Positions 1 through 11,370 of a stretch of DNA of 64,000 nt are shown piece after piece. This stretch comes from Paragonimus skrjabini miyazakii (Eukaryota > Platyhelminthes > Trematoda > Plagiorchiida > Troglotrematidae), in NCBI GenBank assembly GCA_014338405.1, contig JTDE01000172.1, positions 45,393 through 109,392 on the forward strand, read 5' to 3'. The translations under genes and the position numbers were made by a program. Each line of letters begins with the position of its first letter. Within the stretch, counting starts at the first letter, position 1. The notes below the pieces were generated by a model. It searched no databases. It was not told the DNA's origin and was given only the letters and a program-made list of their open reading frames with translations.

Positions 1-251
1 AAGCTGTCTTGCTGATGACGCCCTACTTTCACTTACAGTTCGGTTGTTTGTTTTCAAGGTGTCGGCGCCTTGGTGTTGTATGTTTGAATATAAACATATC
101 TGTTTTTTAGTAGTTAGGTCTGTTCCCCTCTCCCTTATTTTACTCTCTTCTCGTATAGTTTTTTCCCTTGTGGTTGTGTGGCACTTAAGCAGCAGTATGA
201 ACCACTGATGTATTGCTGTCTGTGATAGTGATGATTGATGATGGTGATGAA
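1..251 (+). mobile_element. RTE-like LINE, 3' tail only
   Basis: The first 95 bases are identical to 11141-11235, inside the 3' end of the longer LINE copy at 9340-11370. A second block of 50 bases (170-219) is identical to 11304-11353. The bases between the two blocks have diverged. The copy ends in degenerate TGATGATG-type repeats around 220-251, as the other copy does. Only the untranslated 3' end is inside the window, and the element may continue to the left. The pattern fits a 5'-truncated LINE insertion, with the terminal stretches conserved because the reverse transcriptase recognises them (inference). Confidence 0.85.
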
Positions 252-319
252 AAACTAGTTCATGAGTTCGATAAACCCCTCTTTGATGATTTTTCACTTA
301 TCATGAGGGGAAGCGTTTT

Positions 320-1065
320 CCCCCTCATGCCCTCAAGACATGCTCCGTGCTGGTTCTGACAACAGTGTCATATACAATCGACCAAAGTTACAGAGAATGC
401 ATTTTCTTCGCACGGACTTGGTGGCTCGGATCACAGTAATCACTCATCCCGAATGGGGCCTCACTTTTTAAGTCGACGATGTCCTACTCACATCGAGTAA
501 CTGGCAGACCTAACACATATGGTGTATGTCCGTGCCGGAACCGGATGAGGACCTGAACATGTTGACTTGAAGAGTTTGAGTGCAACTAATCCATGAATAT
601 TCCGTCGGATGTACTCCTCCTGGCTATCTTACCGTCGCAAGAGATGTCTGTGAGGTTGAAATCTCCAGGTGCCACCAGGTTCGCCGAATCACTAGATACG
701 ACATTCAGAAAATTTAACTGGTTCTAGTTTTCTTCAGTGCTAGCGAGTGGCCCCTTATAGGCGCAAAAAATAAGCAGTCTCCAGCTGCCTTCCTAGATGT
801 AGCAGGAGATTGCCTGGTGTTTTGTGAGAAGGGAGCCTTCCACTGCTTGTACTGGTTGCTTACCAGCAGCAGGACTCTACCCGCACGACCATCCATTACA
901 TCTTGTCTGTAAACGGAAAAGCCCTTCTGAGGGCAGCTCCTCACAGTTGTATCAAGTTTGGGACATTTTTCGGTCACAGCTATGACATCGAACCCAGTGT
1001 GAAGTAGCAGTCTGTTTCCCCTGTACTTTCTCACTGACAATGCATAGATTCACAGTATAATTCAC
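320..1065 (-). mobile_element. LINE AP-endonuclease relic
   Basis: On the minus strand an open stretch at 714-1040 reads like the N-terminal part of a non-LTR retrotransposon apurinic endonuclease. It has the pattern GFDVIAVTE followed by GFSVYRQD and DGRAGRVLLLVS. After a stop, the same protein continues at about 600-700 with the endonuclease signature GDFNLTDIS. Further along, at about 420-480, comes a stretch resembling the downstream SDHC region (here DIVDLKSEAPFGMSDYC). Stops and frame changes show it is dead. In living elements this domain nicks target DNA to prime reverse transcription. The clade is RTE-like or CR1-like and cannot be settled by eye. Confidence 0.65.
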
Positions 1066-1090
1066 AAGTCCGTCGACCGTCAACCTTTAA

Positions 1091-1412
1091 TTAGTTATTC
1101 CCCTCATTGCTTTGCAAGTACTTTGGTAGCACTCGCTTCTTTTCCTGCTTTATGCCAGTGACAATCGCAAAATCATCAGAAGTCGACCCACACGATTGTA
1201 CCTTCCTCTTCATGCTCACACGCAACACCCCAATTATATTAACAAACTTGTTTGGACACCCCAACTTATCAAGCACCGTCCAAAATGTCTCGCGGCTTAC
1301 GGAATCAAAGGCCACAAAGAAGGCATACAGGGGCTGATTATGTTCCTGGCACTTCTCCTGCAGCTCTCGAGCAGCAAACACCAGGTCGAACACGACGTGA
1401 ATTGACTCTTTC
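1091..1412 (-). mobile_element. LINE reverse-transcriptase fragment
   Basis: The minus-strand frame contains FAARELQEKCQEHNQPLY, then FVAFDSVSRETFW, then LDKLGCPNKFVNII, and ends near TGIKQ. This is the order of RT domains 3 to 5 in RTE-type non-LTR elements, where the usual text is DLTKAFDxVNRExLW and then GVKQGC. The catalytic FxxxxD aspartate is present in a degraded context. The YADD box is absent. The fragment lies 5' of the endonuclease relic on the same strand, the reverse of the normal endonuclease-then-RT order. The two are therefore separate insertions or a rearrangement. Confidence 0.6.
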
Positions 1413-1510
1413 AGTGTCTATGTTGTGTTAATACACGTTTCTCATTGACTTGTGGCTTTTCTCTGTCGTAAGGTAGACCTTATTGTGCTTCGATTGCGAA
1501 CGTTGGACGT

Positions 1511-1541
<31 letters not shown>

Positions 1542-3030
1542 ACTGAGATGATACACTCTCTGCGGTTTCTTGTGTTCAGTTAAACCCCTACTTCCCCAAT
1601 TCCCAGAATAGTAAATGACTTCCCCAGTGTACACGATATAATTTCTTCAAACCATTCTCTGAGGTTGTTGGGTGACAAAATCAGGCCCTGGCCGTTCATT
1701 CCCCAGGAGTGTTCCTCCACGAAGTGAGTTAGTCACTCTGTTTGTTTGTCCTTCTTAACCTCACTTTTGAGAAGTGTAGGGTGATAAACAATCAGTTCTC
1801 TAATGTCGCCTAGCATCGTAATAATGTTACTCTCCGGTCTATTCCTGTAGTAAGACACTTGGCGACATTCGTTTCTAGTTCGCCATCTGGCTCACTGAGT
1901 AACGGAAGCTACTGCCAAGAGAACCAGTAGGGCCTTGACACTTTTTACGCGGCTTTTCGGCAAAATTTTGATTCGCCAAGCTTTTTTATAACGTCTTCGT
2001 TAACTTTCATTTTATGACTGTTACTGCTATCTTCAGGACAGTTGAACTGTATTTGAGGCTGTCCAACTCAGGGTCATCAAGACCTTCCTTGGAATGAAAA
2101 CCAAGTTCTATGAAGATTAGCTTAGTGAACTTAGTGTTTGATTATTGGAGTTCCAAACAACACGAGGTGTTTCGTTGCTTACTTTCCCCATCCTCGTATC
2201 CGTTAACCACCCCCTGCAAAACTTCGTTTAGCATTTCAGTGATCATTGCGTTGAGGATTCATACCTTTAGACTGGGCTTCAGCACAGCTGATTTGAATGT
2301 CCATTCACCTTCTTCCCACTGCGCGCTTTCAAACTTTGAAATATTGCCTGATATTTTTGTATGTATGAATTGGATTGCTTTTTTCTTTCTGGTTTATCGG
2401 CTGTCCATGTGATTCTTCTTTCTCGGGATAGAGAACACTCGAAAGCTCTGTCTTCTACTTTTATTCTCAATCCGTTAATCCCCTTAAATAGTGAACAGTG
2501 ATTCCCGCTGTTAACTAGTTTTTGCTTCGACTGGCCAATACGATTGTTTAAAGTAACAGACGGGAGTCGACCCATTTGCTGTGTGTATCAAAAAGACTGC
2601 CAGCAGAAGTCTTTGTCCTGTGTGCTAAGGATGAACCCAACGAGAAGATGCAGACGCCCGCAGCATTGCCAAGGCGCACAATGTTCAGGAGCTTCTGCGT
2701 TTCCACTAATTACTATGGGCTCATGGCATCTTAGGTTAATTTTACGTTCCATTTTCTTTAATGACTCTCTACAATTATCCATTTGTTGTTACTGGACGAG
2801 ATGTTTGATTACGTATTTGGGGTCACTGACTCCAGCATTAAAATCTTCTTGCTTATGGAGGTAAGAAGCTAAGGAATCATGTCATTACTGTAGTCACTGT
2901 GTAGTGAATTGTAGACTAGTTAAAGCCACATTCCTTTGTAAGTCGATGTAGAGCCTTATTTGTCTTTCAGTCAGATGCTATGTTCTGGATGGTGGTCTGA
3001 AATCGCCACCCATCTGTACCCTCCTACCTA
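1413..3030. other. Unassigned stretch, no gene seen
   Basis: There are no open frames with recognisable protein similarity. The stretch contains the TG microsatellite at 1511-1536. The longest frames (100 residues or fewer) on both strands overlap each other and look like chance. Confidence 0.4.
1511..1536. repeat. (TG)n microsatellite
   Basis: Thirteen uninterrupted TG units. Confidence 0.95.
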
Positions 3031-3051
3031 AATTGAACATCACCCACAATC

Positions 3052-3287
3052 GAGCGTTCACATATGATAAGTCGGTCGTGCCTAATGTGAGGTCAGTGGC
3101 GCAGTGGTTAACACGGTTGCCTCATGAAAGTGTAGCCGCAGTTCTAGTTCCGTCCGTGACAAGAATGTGCAGTACTGACGAGCTGTACTGAGAGCGAAAC
3201 TGGAGTTTAGTGCTTCTGTTCGAAAGGGACTGACAAGAAAGTCTATGGAGGTGTGACAGCTGCGATCAATTGTGGGTGGTTTTCAAT
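3052..3287 (+). mobile_element. tRNA-headed SINE, copy A
   Basis: This matches, with substitutions, the fuller copy at 58945-59256. Shared blocks are a head ending in GTGCCTAAYGTGAGGTCA, then GCGCAGTGGTTAACACGG, TTGCCTCATGAA, the middle ACTGAGAGCGAAACT, the block TTCGAAAGGG, and the end GATCAATTGTGGGTG. The GCGCAGTGG block resembles a Pol III A box, which suggests a tRNA-derived promoter (inference). Just upstream, 3030-3052 reads as the reverse complement of the SINE 3' end. Confidence 0.8.
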
Positions 3288-4354
3288 CTATACGAAAATG
3301 AAAATCCGCCACTACTTATCAGTGATCCTTCTATCTCTAGACTCTGATGTTTACTGAATCCCCTTGAACCTGTAGATTATTTTACCTATGTAAATCTCAA
3401 CGGCTGTTTGCATTTCACCACTTTCACGAACAGTTCCCAGTGTACGATCCAATAATAAGTTCCATTTCGGTCATTGGCTCTTGGACAGCGTGCTAATTTT
3501 ACATTACGCTAATATGTGGTACTCACAGGTCGAGATGATCTGTTCTGTTCTGTTACTCTGAACTGGTCGTCAGGTTTGCGTTAATCCAGAGGGCTTCAAC
3601 CCCACCAGGCGCAATTATGTGAGACTGTCTAACTAGATACGGTCAGATTTGAGCACTTAGAGCTACATATGGGATTGTTGATTGCATAGGATTGCGTAGA
3701 TAGTGAGGCATAATTATGTGTGCATTGTGGGACTGGTTTTATAATTACGGCACTGCTGTCCTCCGAATATAGTGGCGGGATCTCTATGTTTTTTGATATG
3801 ATTTCAAGTTTGCGCTTTGCACTGGTTCAGAGGGTTATGCTGCCTCGGGTTTCGGTCCTACTAAGTACAACCATGTCAGACACCCCGAAAGAGACGGTCA
3901 GACGAAAAACAACTACGTTCACAAGGTTGTGTGTTGCATCACCGACTGCTTAGGAGTGTTTAAGTAGAGAGGCAGTCGTATGAACATACATCAGAACTAC
4001 TGGAAAGTATCAGAAGCTATTGCTATCAAGCGAACAGATGTGATTGTTTTATCAACGCCATTCGATGATCTCACAATCAGGACTTTTTAGTCAAGTTGGA
4101 ATCATAGGAATTGTCATGTTTGCTGTAGTATTTTGTGGTTAGCTATATGCAGTTAGACATTTGATTGACATTACTCATCTGTGATTTCAGCTTTAATTTA
4201 TAACCGGACTTCTTAGTAAGGCCTTTCTAGAAAGAAGCGCTAAACTCCAATTTCGGCATTGTTAATTCTCACCATTAGTGCATTTTACTGCTATAACATT
4301 TGGCGTACCTTATGCCGTGGTAATCAGGCAACCTAACCATAACGCGCAAGCAAG
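3288..4354. other. No gene recognised
   Basis: This is AT-rich sequence between two SINE copies. A frame of 77 codons at 3720-3953 has no recognisable features. Confidence 0.35.
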
Positions 4355-4560
4355 TGCGGCTGATCATTGTGAAGTGAATGGCGCAATAGCTAACAAGACT
4401 AGTTTGTGGGATCGTGAACTTGAGTCCAAATTGAGGTAGGGGTATGAACTGCTGATAAGCTTCAGTCGGATGCAAACTCGAATCTGTTATCTCTTTTCGA
4501 AAGGAGCCGGCCGGTAAGTTTAAATGAGTGTGAAGAGTGCAATTATTTGTGAACGGTGTT
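4355..4560 (+). mobile_element. Degenerate SINE upstream of BUD31
   Basis: This is an old copy of the same SINE family. It keeps GAATGGCGCAATAGCTAACA in place of the family GGCGCAGTGGTTAACA, and TTTTCGAAAGGAGCCGGCCGG in place of TTTTCGAAAGGGGCCGACTGG. Spacing between the blocks is conserved. It ends about 110 bp before the BUD31 start codon, so it probably overlaps the promoter or 5' untranslated region of that gene (inference). Confidence 0.6.
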
Positions 4561-4666
4561 CGATTCATGTAAAAGAACCCTTTTCCTTCGATGGTATCAC
4601 CGTGTGGTGAAATTTGTGCCTTTTTTCTTCGAACAAATAGCGTTATCGAACTCTACTTTATGTGCA

Positions 4667-5141
4667 ATGGCTCCCATTCGACGAAATAAGAAACCACCAC
4701 CAGAAGGTTGGGATCTAATCGAACCAACTATTGAGGAGTTGAATCGAAAAATGAGAGAAGCTGAAACAGACCCTCACGAAGGAAAGCGGAAAGTTGAAGC
4801 TGAATGGCCCATATTTCGTATCCACCATAAGCGATCTCGATTTATTTATGATTTATACTACAAAAGAAAGGCTATTTCCAAGGTAATGTCTAGCATTGCC
4901 ATTTGGCTACATTTCTGTTTAGGAATTGTACGACTACTGTGTGAAGGAGAAAATTGCGGATGGCAACCTGATTGCTAAATGGAAAAAGCATGGTTACGAA
5001 AACTTGTGCTGTCTACGTTGTATTCAGTCGAGGGACACAAATTTTGGTACTAACTGTGTGTGTCGGGTACCGAAGGCCAAATTGGAAGAAGGCAAAGTTG
5101 TCGAATGTCAGAGTTGTGGTTGTCGTGGTTGTTCCGGCTAA
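4667..5141 (+). CDS. BUD31: BUD31 (G10) splicing factor, two exons
   Basis: Exon 1 is 4667-4882 (72 codons) and exon 2 is 4923-5141 (72 codons plus TAA). They are joined in phase 0 across a 40-nt GT...AG intron. The product is 144 residues, the usual length for metazoan BUD31. Residues 1-72 carry the basic N-terminus, the conserved GWDLIEPT and EAETDPHEGKRKVE motifs and the WPIFRIHH motif. Residues 73-144 hold ten cysteines (78, 101, 102, 105, 117, 119, 134, 137, 139, 142) in the pattern known to form the zinc cluster, with ENLCCLRCIQ, DTNFGTNCVCR and a C-terminal CGCRGCSG. BUD31 is a nuclear protein of the activated spliceosome, associated with the NineTeen complex. The ATG at 4667 is chosen because upstream codons in the same frame show no family similarity. 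No damage is seen and the identification is firm. Confidence 0.97.
4883..4922 (+). other. BUD31: BUD31 intron, 40 nt
   Basis: The donor is AAG|GTAATG and the acceptor is TTTCTGTTTAG|GAA. Removing exactly these 40 bases restores the conserved BUD31 reading frame. If retained, the frame runs on and stops at 4978. Such very short introns are known in flatworm genes. Confidence 0.95.
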
Positions 5142-8100
5142 ATTTGTTGATATTGCGCACTCGGACAAATTTGCTGGTATAAACATTGTTTTAATGTGTA
5201 CATATATACTTTATTCAACCGTTGTTTTTTGTTCGTAACCTAATTGGTGGGGCGATCAGTTCGATTAGAAACCGTTTTTCGTTCGTAAGGTGTGCAACGC
5301 TAAATTGTTTTCCATTATTTTCATGCCTCCCTATCCTCTACGTCTTCTCTGTTTCTACTATGGACGGCACGCTTGCGTTTTTTCATTACTCAGCTGATCA
5401 CTTTAAGCCTGTATGTTTAATCCCACCTGAAAGCTCACCTACGACCGTTAACTTGTGTCACAGTTTGGATGAAAACATTGACTACACGTAAGCGTTAACT
5501 TGAATACACTTCTTCTGGAGATTGATTTACCTCGAAGTTGTTCTTAACGGTAAACCAACATTCAAAAAGGATCTTTTTCGATATTGTTTACGGAAACAAA
5601 CGTTTTGACTTAGTTGCATCTTGTATAACAGGTTGCAAATTTAACTATTCATTCTATAACTAACAGTAAGTTTCCATGTAATGGTTTTTGTTAGCTGCGA
5701 CTCATGTTAGCTGTAGTCTGCTTGACCGTACTTTGTGCCGTATGATTGATCTTACAAACCAATATTCTTAATTTACATCACCACTGAGGAGAGTCTGATT
5801 AGTTATTCTATTCGCGGATTTCGCATCTATGTGTGATTCGTACTGTTAGGTCTCTGCTTTAGATCCAAATCGTCGTGCGTCATTGGGAAATTCAGATCTG
5901 TTCTTTGGATGTACCCATCGACATTAACAACATGAGCGTTTCTGTACCTTTTTAAAACCGTTTTTTTTATATCCTGATTCGCAAAAAACGAGTAGTATGG
6001 AAGTGGTTTTTGAATGTAGTCATCAATCTTCGGTACTGTTCATTTCTATGATCAAGTGTTATTATCGACTGAAAAGCGATGCCAATTCCGGTTGTGTTGT
6101 GAGCCAAGAACTCGGATCGCGCAAGGGCTGCTTATTTAGTAAACCAACACGGGTTAGGTGTTCAAACAGGACAAGAAACAAAAACAATTGTCTGCATATG
6201 ACAATCGTCCTATAAGTTCCCGGCTGCTACAAACGCTAATGGTCAGCTCCTTTGCATAGCCAGAACTATTCCATGGCATACTGCACTGTCGTGTTGATGT
6301 GATGTTTCTTCCCGTATTTTTCCTGTGGCTACTTTGATGGCAAACTCCATACTGTCGCCCCACTACTGAATAGTGATGTGAGTAGTGTGGGGGTAATCGC
6401 TCGTCCTCATCACTAGCACGTGTCACCGGTTACATCGATGCGAGGCTACTACAGGTAAATCGACTTGTCACATTTGACCACTGTTTCCTGTTACTCTACT
6501 GTTTTATTCTTGTAACTTTCAGCTCCGTGTGCATGTTCCCTATGCTCACTTTATGTCATTGAAACAAGCATTCTGAAGTTGTTTCTCTGTCTCATGCGAT
6601 GTTTTTTAATTTTACCCAATGTTGTTCCTGTTTGCCGTATACCGATTGTATTTCCGCTTAGACAGCGGATGCGAACTGCCTGTGCATAGTATATCCTACT
6701 CTTGAACACTAACATTTTCCCAATTGATTCGAAAAAGATAGATTATTCAAACGCCTAGGTAGTTTGTTTCGGTTCCGAATTTATCTTGTCGCATACTTCG
6801 TGCACCTACACACACTCCCCTTTGAGCTGGATCAGATGACACCTTGATTGGAGCTGTCGTGAGCGAGGAAACTTCTTAAGTAATGATCGTCGTTTAACAC
6901 GTGCTAACCTTGGGTCACTAGTTTCGCAGACTTTGTTTTGCAATACGTTTCGCGTAGGTTCTCTGTTTTTAAGATGTTCGCGATGTCTGGGCGTATACTG
7001 CGTGGAATATTGTTACAGTACCTCTTCTGTGACGTTCGTAATAAAAACGGGAAATTATGCGCGCCGTTTTTTGTATGGTCTTATTTTTGTGAAGTTGAGT
7101 AATGCGAATGAAATGTTGTACTACTGTAACTGCTTCAACACTCCTTCAGAATGGGCATTGGCCATGTCTATCCTTTATCAACAAACGAAAACACTAGGAA
7201 CTTGTGTGAGTTGGTGCTACGTGAAGTATAGTTTTCAGCTAGTCGTGACATCGGAACACTTTAGTGCATCCAGCGTATACTTGTATCTGTCCCGCTACAG
7301 AAACCCATCAGCACTATTGTCCCCTGTAAGTATTATCTAAGCTAGAAAGCTAACTAGAACATTTCTATGCATATGCAATAAACGTTACTTTATTTACTTC
7401 TATTTTACCGAATATTCGTCTAATTAACATAGAAGTGCAAAACTAGATCTTCTGATGCATTTACAAACTATATGTTGTTATTATTATTTTACTCACTACT
7501 GACTAAACTTGGAAAATGAGCAATGTAATCAGGCGAATTGTTTACAACCTAGTATAATGCTTATGTAAGCAAATGAAATGTACGACCAAGTGTTGTGCTT
7601 GGATTACTTCAGTATACTGTCTATCGAAACGACACGTAAGTCAATACTTTCGCTTTGATAATTTTGAGTTTACAAAAGAGGACCGATGAGTACACTGTTT
7701 GATCAAGCAATATGAATTTATACGACCTACGTTTAAGAAAATAAACCGTCCTTTTGAAGACACTTTCCCCACTAACGCTTGTCCGAAAAGATTAGCAGGG
7801 AACTTCACTACAGCTGGAAGAGCCATGTACAGTTCCTAGGAAATCGGTAGCCTTACAAGCTCTGTTCGGTAATATTAATTTTGTCCTCGAGCCTACCGGA
7901 TTATGTTCCTTGTGCTTTGTAATATTTTTTTGGGGATTTTACACTTTTTAACTACGGATATTTCGTCCACATACTGAGTTGACTACAAAGGGTAGCACAT
8001 AGCAAGCAAGCTTGTTTCCAGCATTTCTTCTGTAGACTATTAACATTACGTTCGTATGGATTATTCGGAGGCGGAGCCTGTTATCTATAAACTGATATGA

Positions 8101-9339
8101 TTGCCCTAAGCTCAGTCACCGCACTGACCTCAATTTAGTTGCGTATTGGATTACTTTATGTATTGTATTTGACTGGAACTGTTCTGATTTTACTGTTTAC
8201 CTTTAAATAAATGATGACGCTGTGTTAAGGAGGCTGATGAGGTATGATTGCTTGGGAGTCATGCCTGCAGGTGAATGTTGCCCGCTCTCCTTTCGCGGCA
8301 TGTCCTCCGGTCCCTTCTCAAGGGACTATATTTGATTACCCTTTGACAATTTGTCGAACGTTGGATAAGTTAATCATCAGTGATAAATGTATCCAACATT
8401 AACATGTCGGCCGCTTTGCTGAGGCCGAGTCTCGTTTAGGAAGCAGTTTTGGGATAGCGTCACATCGACCAGATAATGGCGGGCTATTGTTGCAGCTGTG
8501 CGCTGAGCATAAGTTATTTTTAACCAACACTAGCTATAGACATCCTGCGCGTCGTTGCTATATTTAGCGTCCTCCTCCGACTCAGACCTAGTCTCAGATA
8601 GACCACATAGCTATTAGTTATTGAGTGACGATATTCTATTCAACACTCATTCTTATTAGATCACGTTGGTTCGTTGTCGTTTTTCCCTAATTTTGCTGGG
8701 CAACGACTCCACCGACGGCAACGACTAGCTGTTGAGAAATTGGCTTTACCATCGGTAAAGCATAAGTACCAAACGAGCTTAAAAAGCTGCCTTAGTGGTA
8801 CTCACTCCAAAGATCCTAATAGCTGCTGAACTCAATCTCACAGACCATTCAGAAAGCAGGTAATGTAACATGTGTTACTGGGGTACATGGGTTAGACAGA
8901 CATTAGATTTCAGTGAAATCCCATTGATAGCTCGATTGCTTTTTAAAGAATTCATTCGATTGAAGTCCAGGAAAGCAAACAAACTCAACGAATTGTCACT
9001 AATCATCTTTAAGGATTGTGCCAAATGTTTTGTTATAACCCTCAAGTGAGTTATTCACCCAGTGTTTCACACAGTACAAACTGGTTGTTGGAAGACGGCA
9101 GGCTTCACACCGAATCCTAAAATAGGAATGATCAAATTTCATCCAGTAGTGCGCACGTCTGCACCACGAAAAGTTCAGGGGAAACTCAAATGAATAGCAC
9201 ATATTCTGGTCAGCTCGGTTATCGTCACTTACCCTCAATCTTGGATGTTCTCGTTTATCTAGTCCATTCCATCCTGTCGTCGTCTGCGTGAAAACCAAGT
9301 CATTCGAATGTATTTCCTGCACTAGGACTGTACGTTTGG
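5142..9339. other. BUD31 3' flank and unassigned sequence
   Basis: No canonical AATAAA is seen close behind the BUD31 stop; a TATAAA variant lies near 5179. The longest open frames here (5222-5491, 6933-7340, 8999-9433) show no recognisable domain and overlap antisense frames. A GC-richer block around 8220-8480 could be an unrecognised repeat. No host gene could be supported. Confidence 0.35.
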
Positions 9340-11370
9340 AAGTATTGGTAGGTAACTGTTGCCGCTGGATAGGTCGTGCCACTGGTCCCAGTCGACCGTC
9401 TGTCAATGAAACTATCAGCGAGGCAGATGGCACAGTAACCTATAATAAGTCCAGAAGGTTAGAGCGTTGGGCGGAATACTTTGAGAGTCAATTTGGCTGG
9501 CCTCCTGCTTCTACCCTGTTGCCGCCACAAACTTGTGTTGTAGAGCCCTGGTCGGCAGATTTGGAACCACCTACTGACACTGAAGTTCGCAATTGCGTTT
9601 CAGCTCTCAGACGTAATAGGGCTGCTTGTCCAGGTGATCTCGTGCCGGCACTATTCAAAGAAAGTGGGGCGACGTTAGTAGGGACCTTGATTCAATGGTT
9701 TCAACTTGTTTGGACGATGGAGCCATCTTTTCCTGTTGGGTTCACACGATAATAGTTCCCATATTCAAGAAAGGAGCCAGGGGCTCTTGCGAAAACCATA
9801 GGTGGATTAGTTTGACCCCAGTCGTTTCTAGGGTTCTGGCATCCATTGTACTTCGTCGACTCACTGCAGTTCGGGATGTAAACGTTAGGGGAGAACAGTC
9901 AGAGTTTTGCCCTGGGCGGGGTTGTATAGATCACATTTTTGCCCCTCGTCAAATTTTGGAACAATGTCATGTGTACCGCCGGTCAACAATCGCCGTTCGA
10001 TTCGGTGGACCGATCTGCACTGTTAGATTCGCTTGAACGCAGGGGTGTACCGACCAATTATGTGAACATTCTGTCGGCGCTTTATTCCCATACTTCATCT
10101 CAGGTTAGAGCTTATGGTGAACTGTATGACAGTTTCAGCACCAGGAGTGGCGTACTTCAAGGCTGTTCCCTTTCACCGTTTTCGTTCATTTTCGTCATAG
10201 ACGAAATGATGGAGGATTATCTCCGACACTCACAAGATGTTGACGTGAACCTCCTATCTGAGGGGAAGACTGATTGATTAATTATGCTGACGACAAAGTG
10301 CTGCTGTTTGACAACCTTCAGGTGGCACAAGCAACGCTAAACGCAATTTCGTGTTCTGCTAAGTACTTCGGGATGCGCTTTGCATCCTGAAAATGCAAAG
10401 TGCTTCTGCTAGATTGCTGTGGTTACGTAGATTGAATGTTAGATAATGAAGTCATGGAGGTTACTGATCGGTTTGTGTTCTTGGAAAGCTGCATCAGCGG
10501 CGGTGGAAGCGTAGACAATGAAATAGAGGCGCGTATCTTCATGGCTAGAGCGATGTTCGCCAATCTGGGACACCTCTGGGGTATCTCTCTGGGGCTCAGC
10601 GGCCGCGTATATCAGACGATAGTGAGGGCTGCATTACTTCACGGCAACGAAACTTGGCCGCTCAGGGTAGAAGACGTGGATCCTCTTCAGGTATGTGACC
10701 ACCGATGTCTGCGTTCAATAGCCGGGTGGCACCAACGAGTAAGCAACGAGGAGGTTAGGAAGCGGGTATTTGGCACTGATTGTCAAACAAGTTCTTTTGT
10801 TCAATCACTACATTTGCACAGACTTAGATGGTTAAGCCATATACTGAGGATGCCAGCTAGTCGTTTGCCACACCGAGCACTGTTTGCCAACGCTGCGGCC
10901 AATTGGCGTAAGGTGCCAGGTGGAAGATGATGACCTGGCGTAGACAAATGAAATCGTTCACAAAGGGGTTGGTCACGGTAGATCGGTTTTTTTTCCCGTG
11001 CTGGGGCTTTCGCGGCTGAGAGTGTCGGTGGCTTGAGGCGTTAGGTGAGGTGGCTCAGTGGCGTGAATGTTATCGTTGTTTAGCCAAGTTGTTTGTGAAG
11101 TGAGTGCACTTAATGATGGGGGACGGTGAAAGCCGTAAGGAAGCTGTCTTGCTGATGACGCCCTACTTTCACTTACAGTTCGGTTGTTTGTTTTCAAGGT
11201 GTCGGCGCCTTGGTGTTGTATGTTTGAATATAAACGTAGCTATTTTCAGTAGTTAGTTCTCGTTCCTTTTTTTCACTCTCCCTATACAGGGTTTTCCTTT
11301 TTTGTGGTTGTGTGGCACTTAAGCAGCAGTATGAACCACTGATGTATTGCTGTTTATGATGATGATGATA
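9340..11370 (+). mobile_element. RTE-like LINE, 5'-truncated, inactive
   Basis: Reverse transcriptase pieces lie in order in three frames. At 9340-9752 is the region leading to the RT, with ERWAEYFESQF and CPGDLVPALF. At 9740-9930 are IVPIFKKG and ISLTPVVSRVLASIVL (RT domains 1-2). At 9985-10070 is FDSVDRSALLDSLERRGVP (domain A). At 10145-10210 is SGVLQGCSLSPF (domain B). YADD is at 10283-10294 (domain C). The C-terminal region 10436-10930 has ALLHGNETWPLR, DHRCLRSIAGW and RLRWLSHILRMPASRLPHRAL. Several frameshifts and stops break the protein, and the endonuclease half is missing. The untranslated tail (about 10950-11370) ends in ATGATGATGAT and matches positions 1-251. The order of motifs and C-terminal text fit the RTE clade (SR2-like), moderately sure. 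Confidence 0.85.

Noticed and set aside
5222..7340. Open frames of 89-135 codons downstream of BUD31
   Set aside because: No domain, no splice or codon pattern seen, and cysteine- and serine-rich composition typical of random AT-rich frames.
8999..9433. 144-codon minus-strand frame
   Set aside because: It partly overlaps the start of the plus-strand LINE and has no recognisable motif, so it is taken as a shadow.
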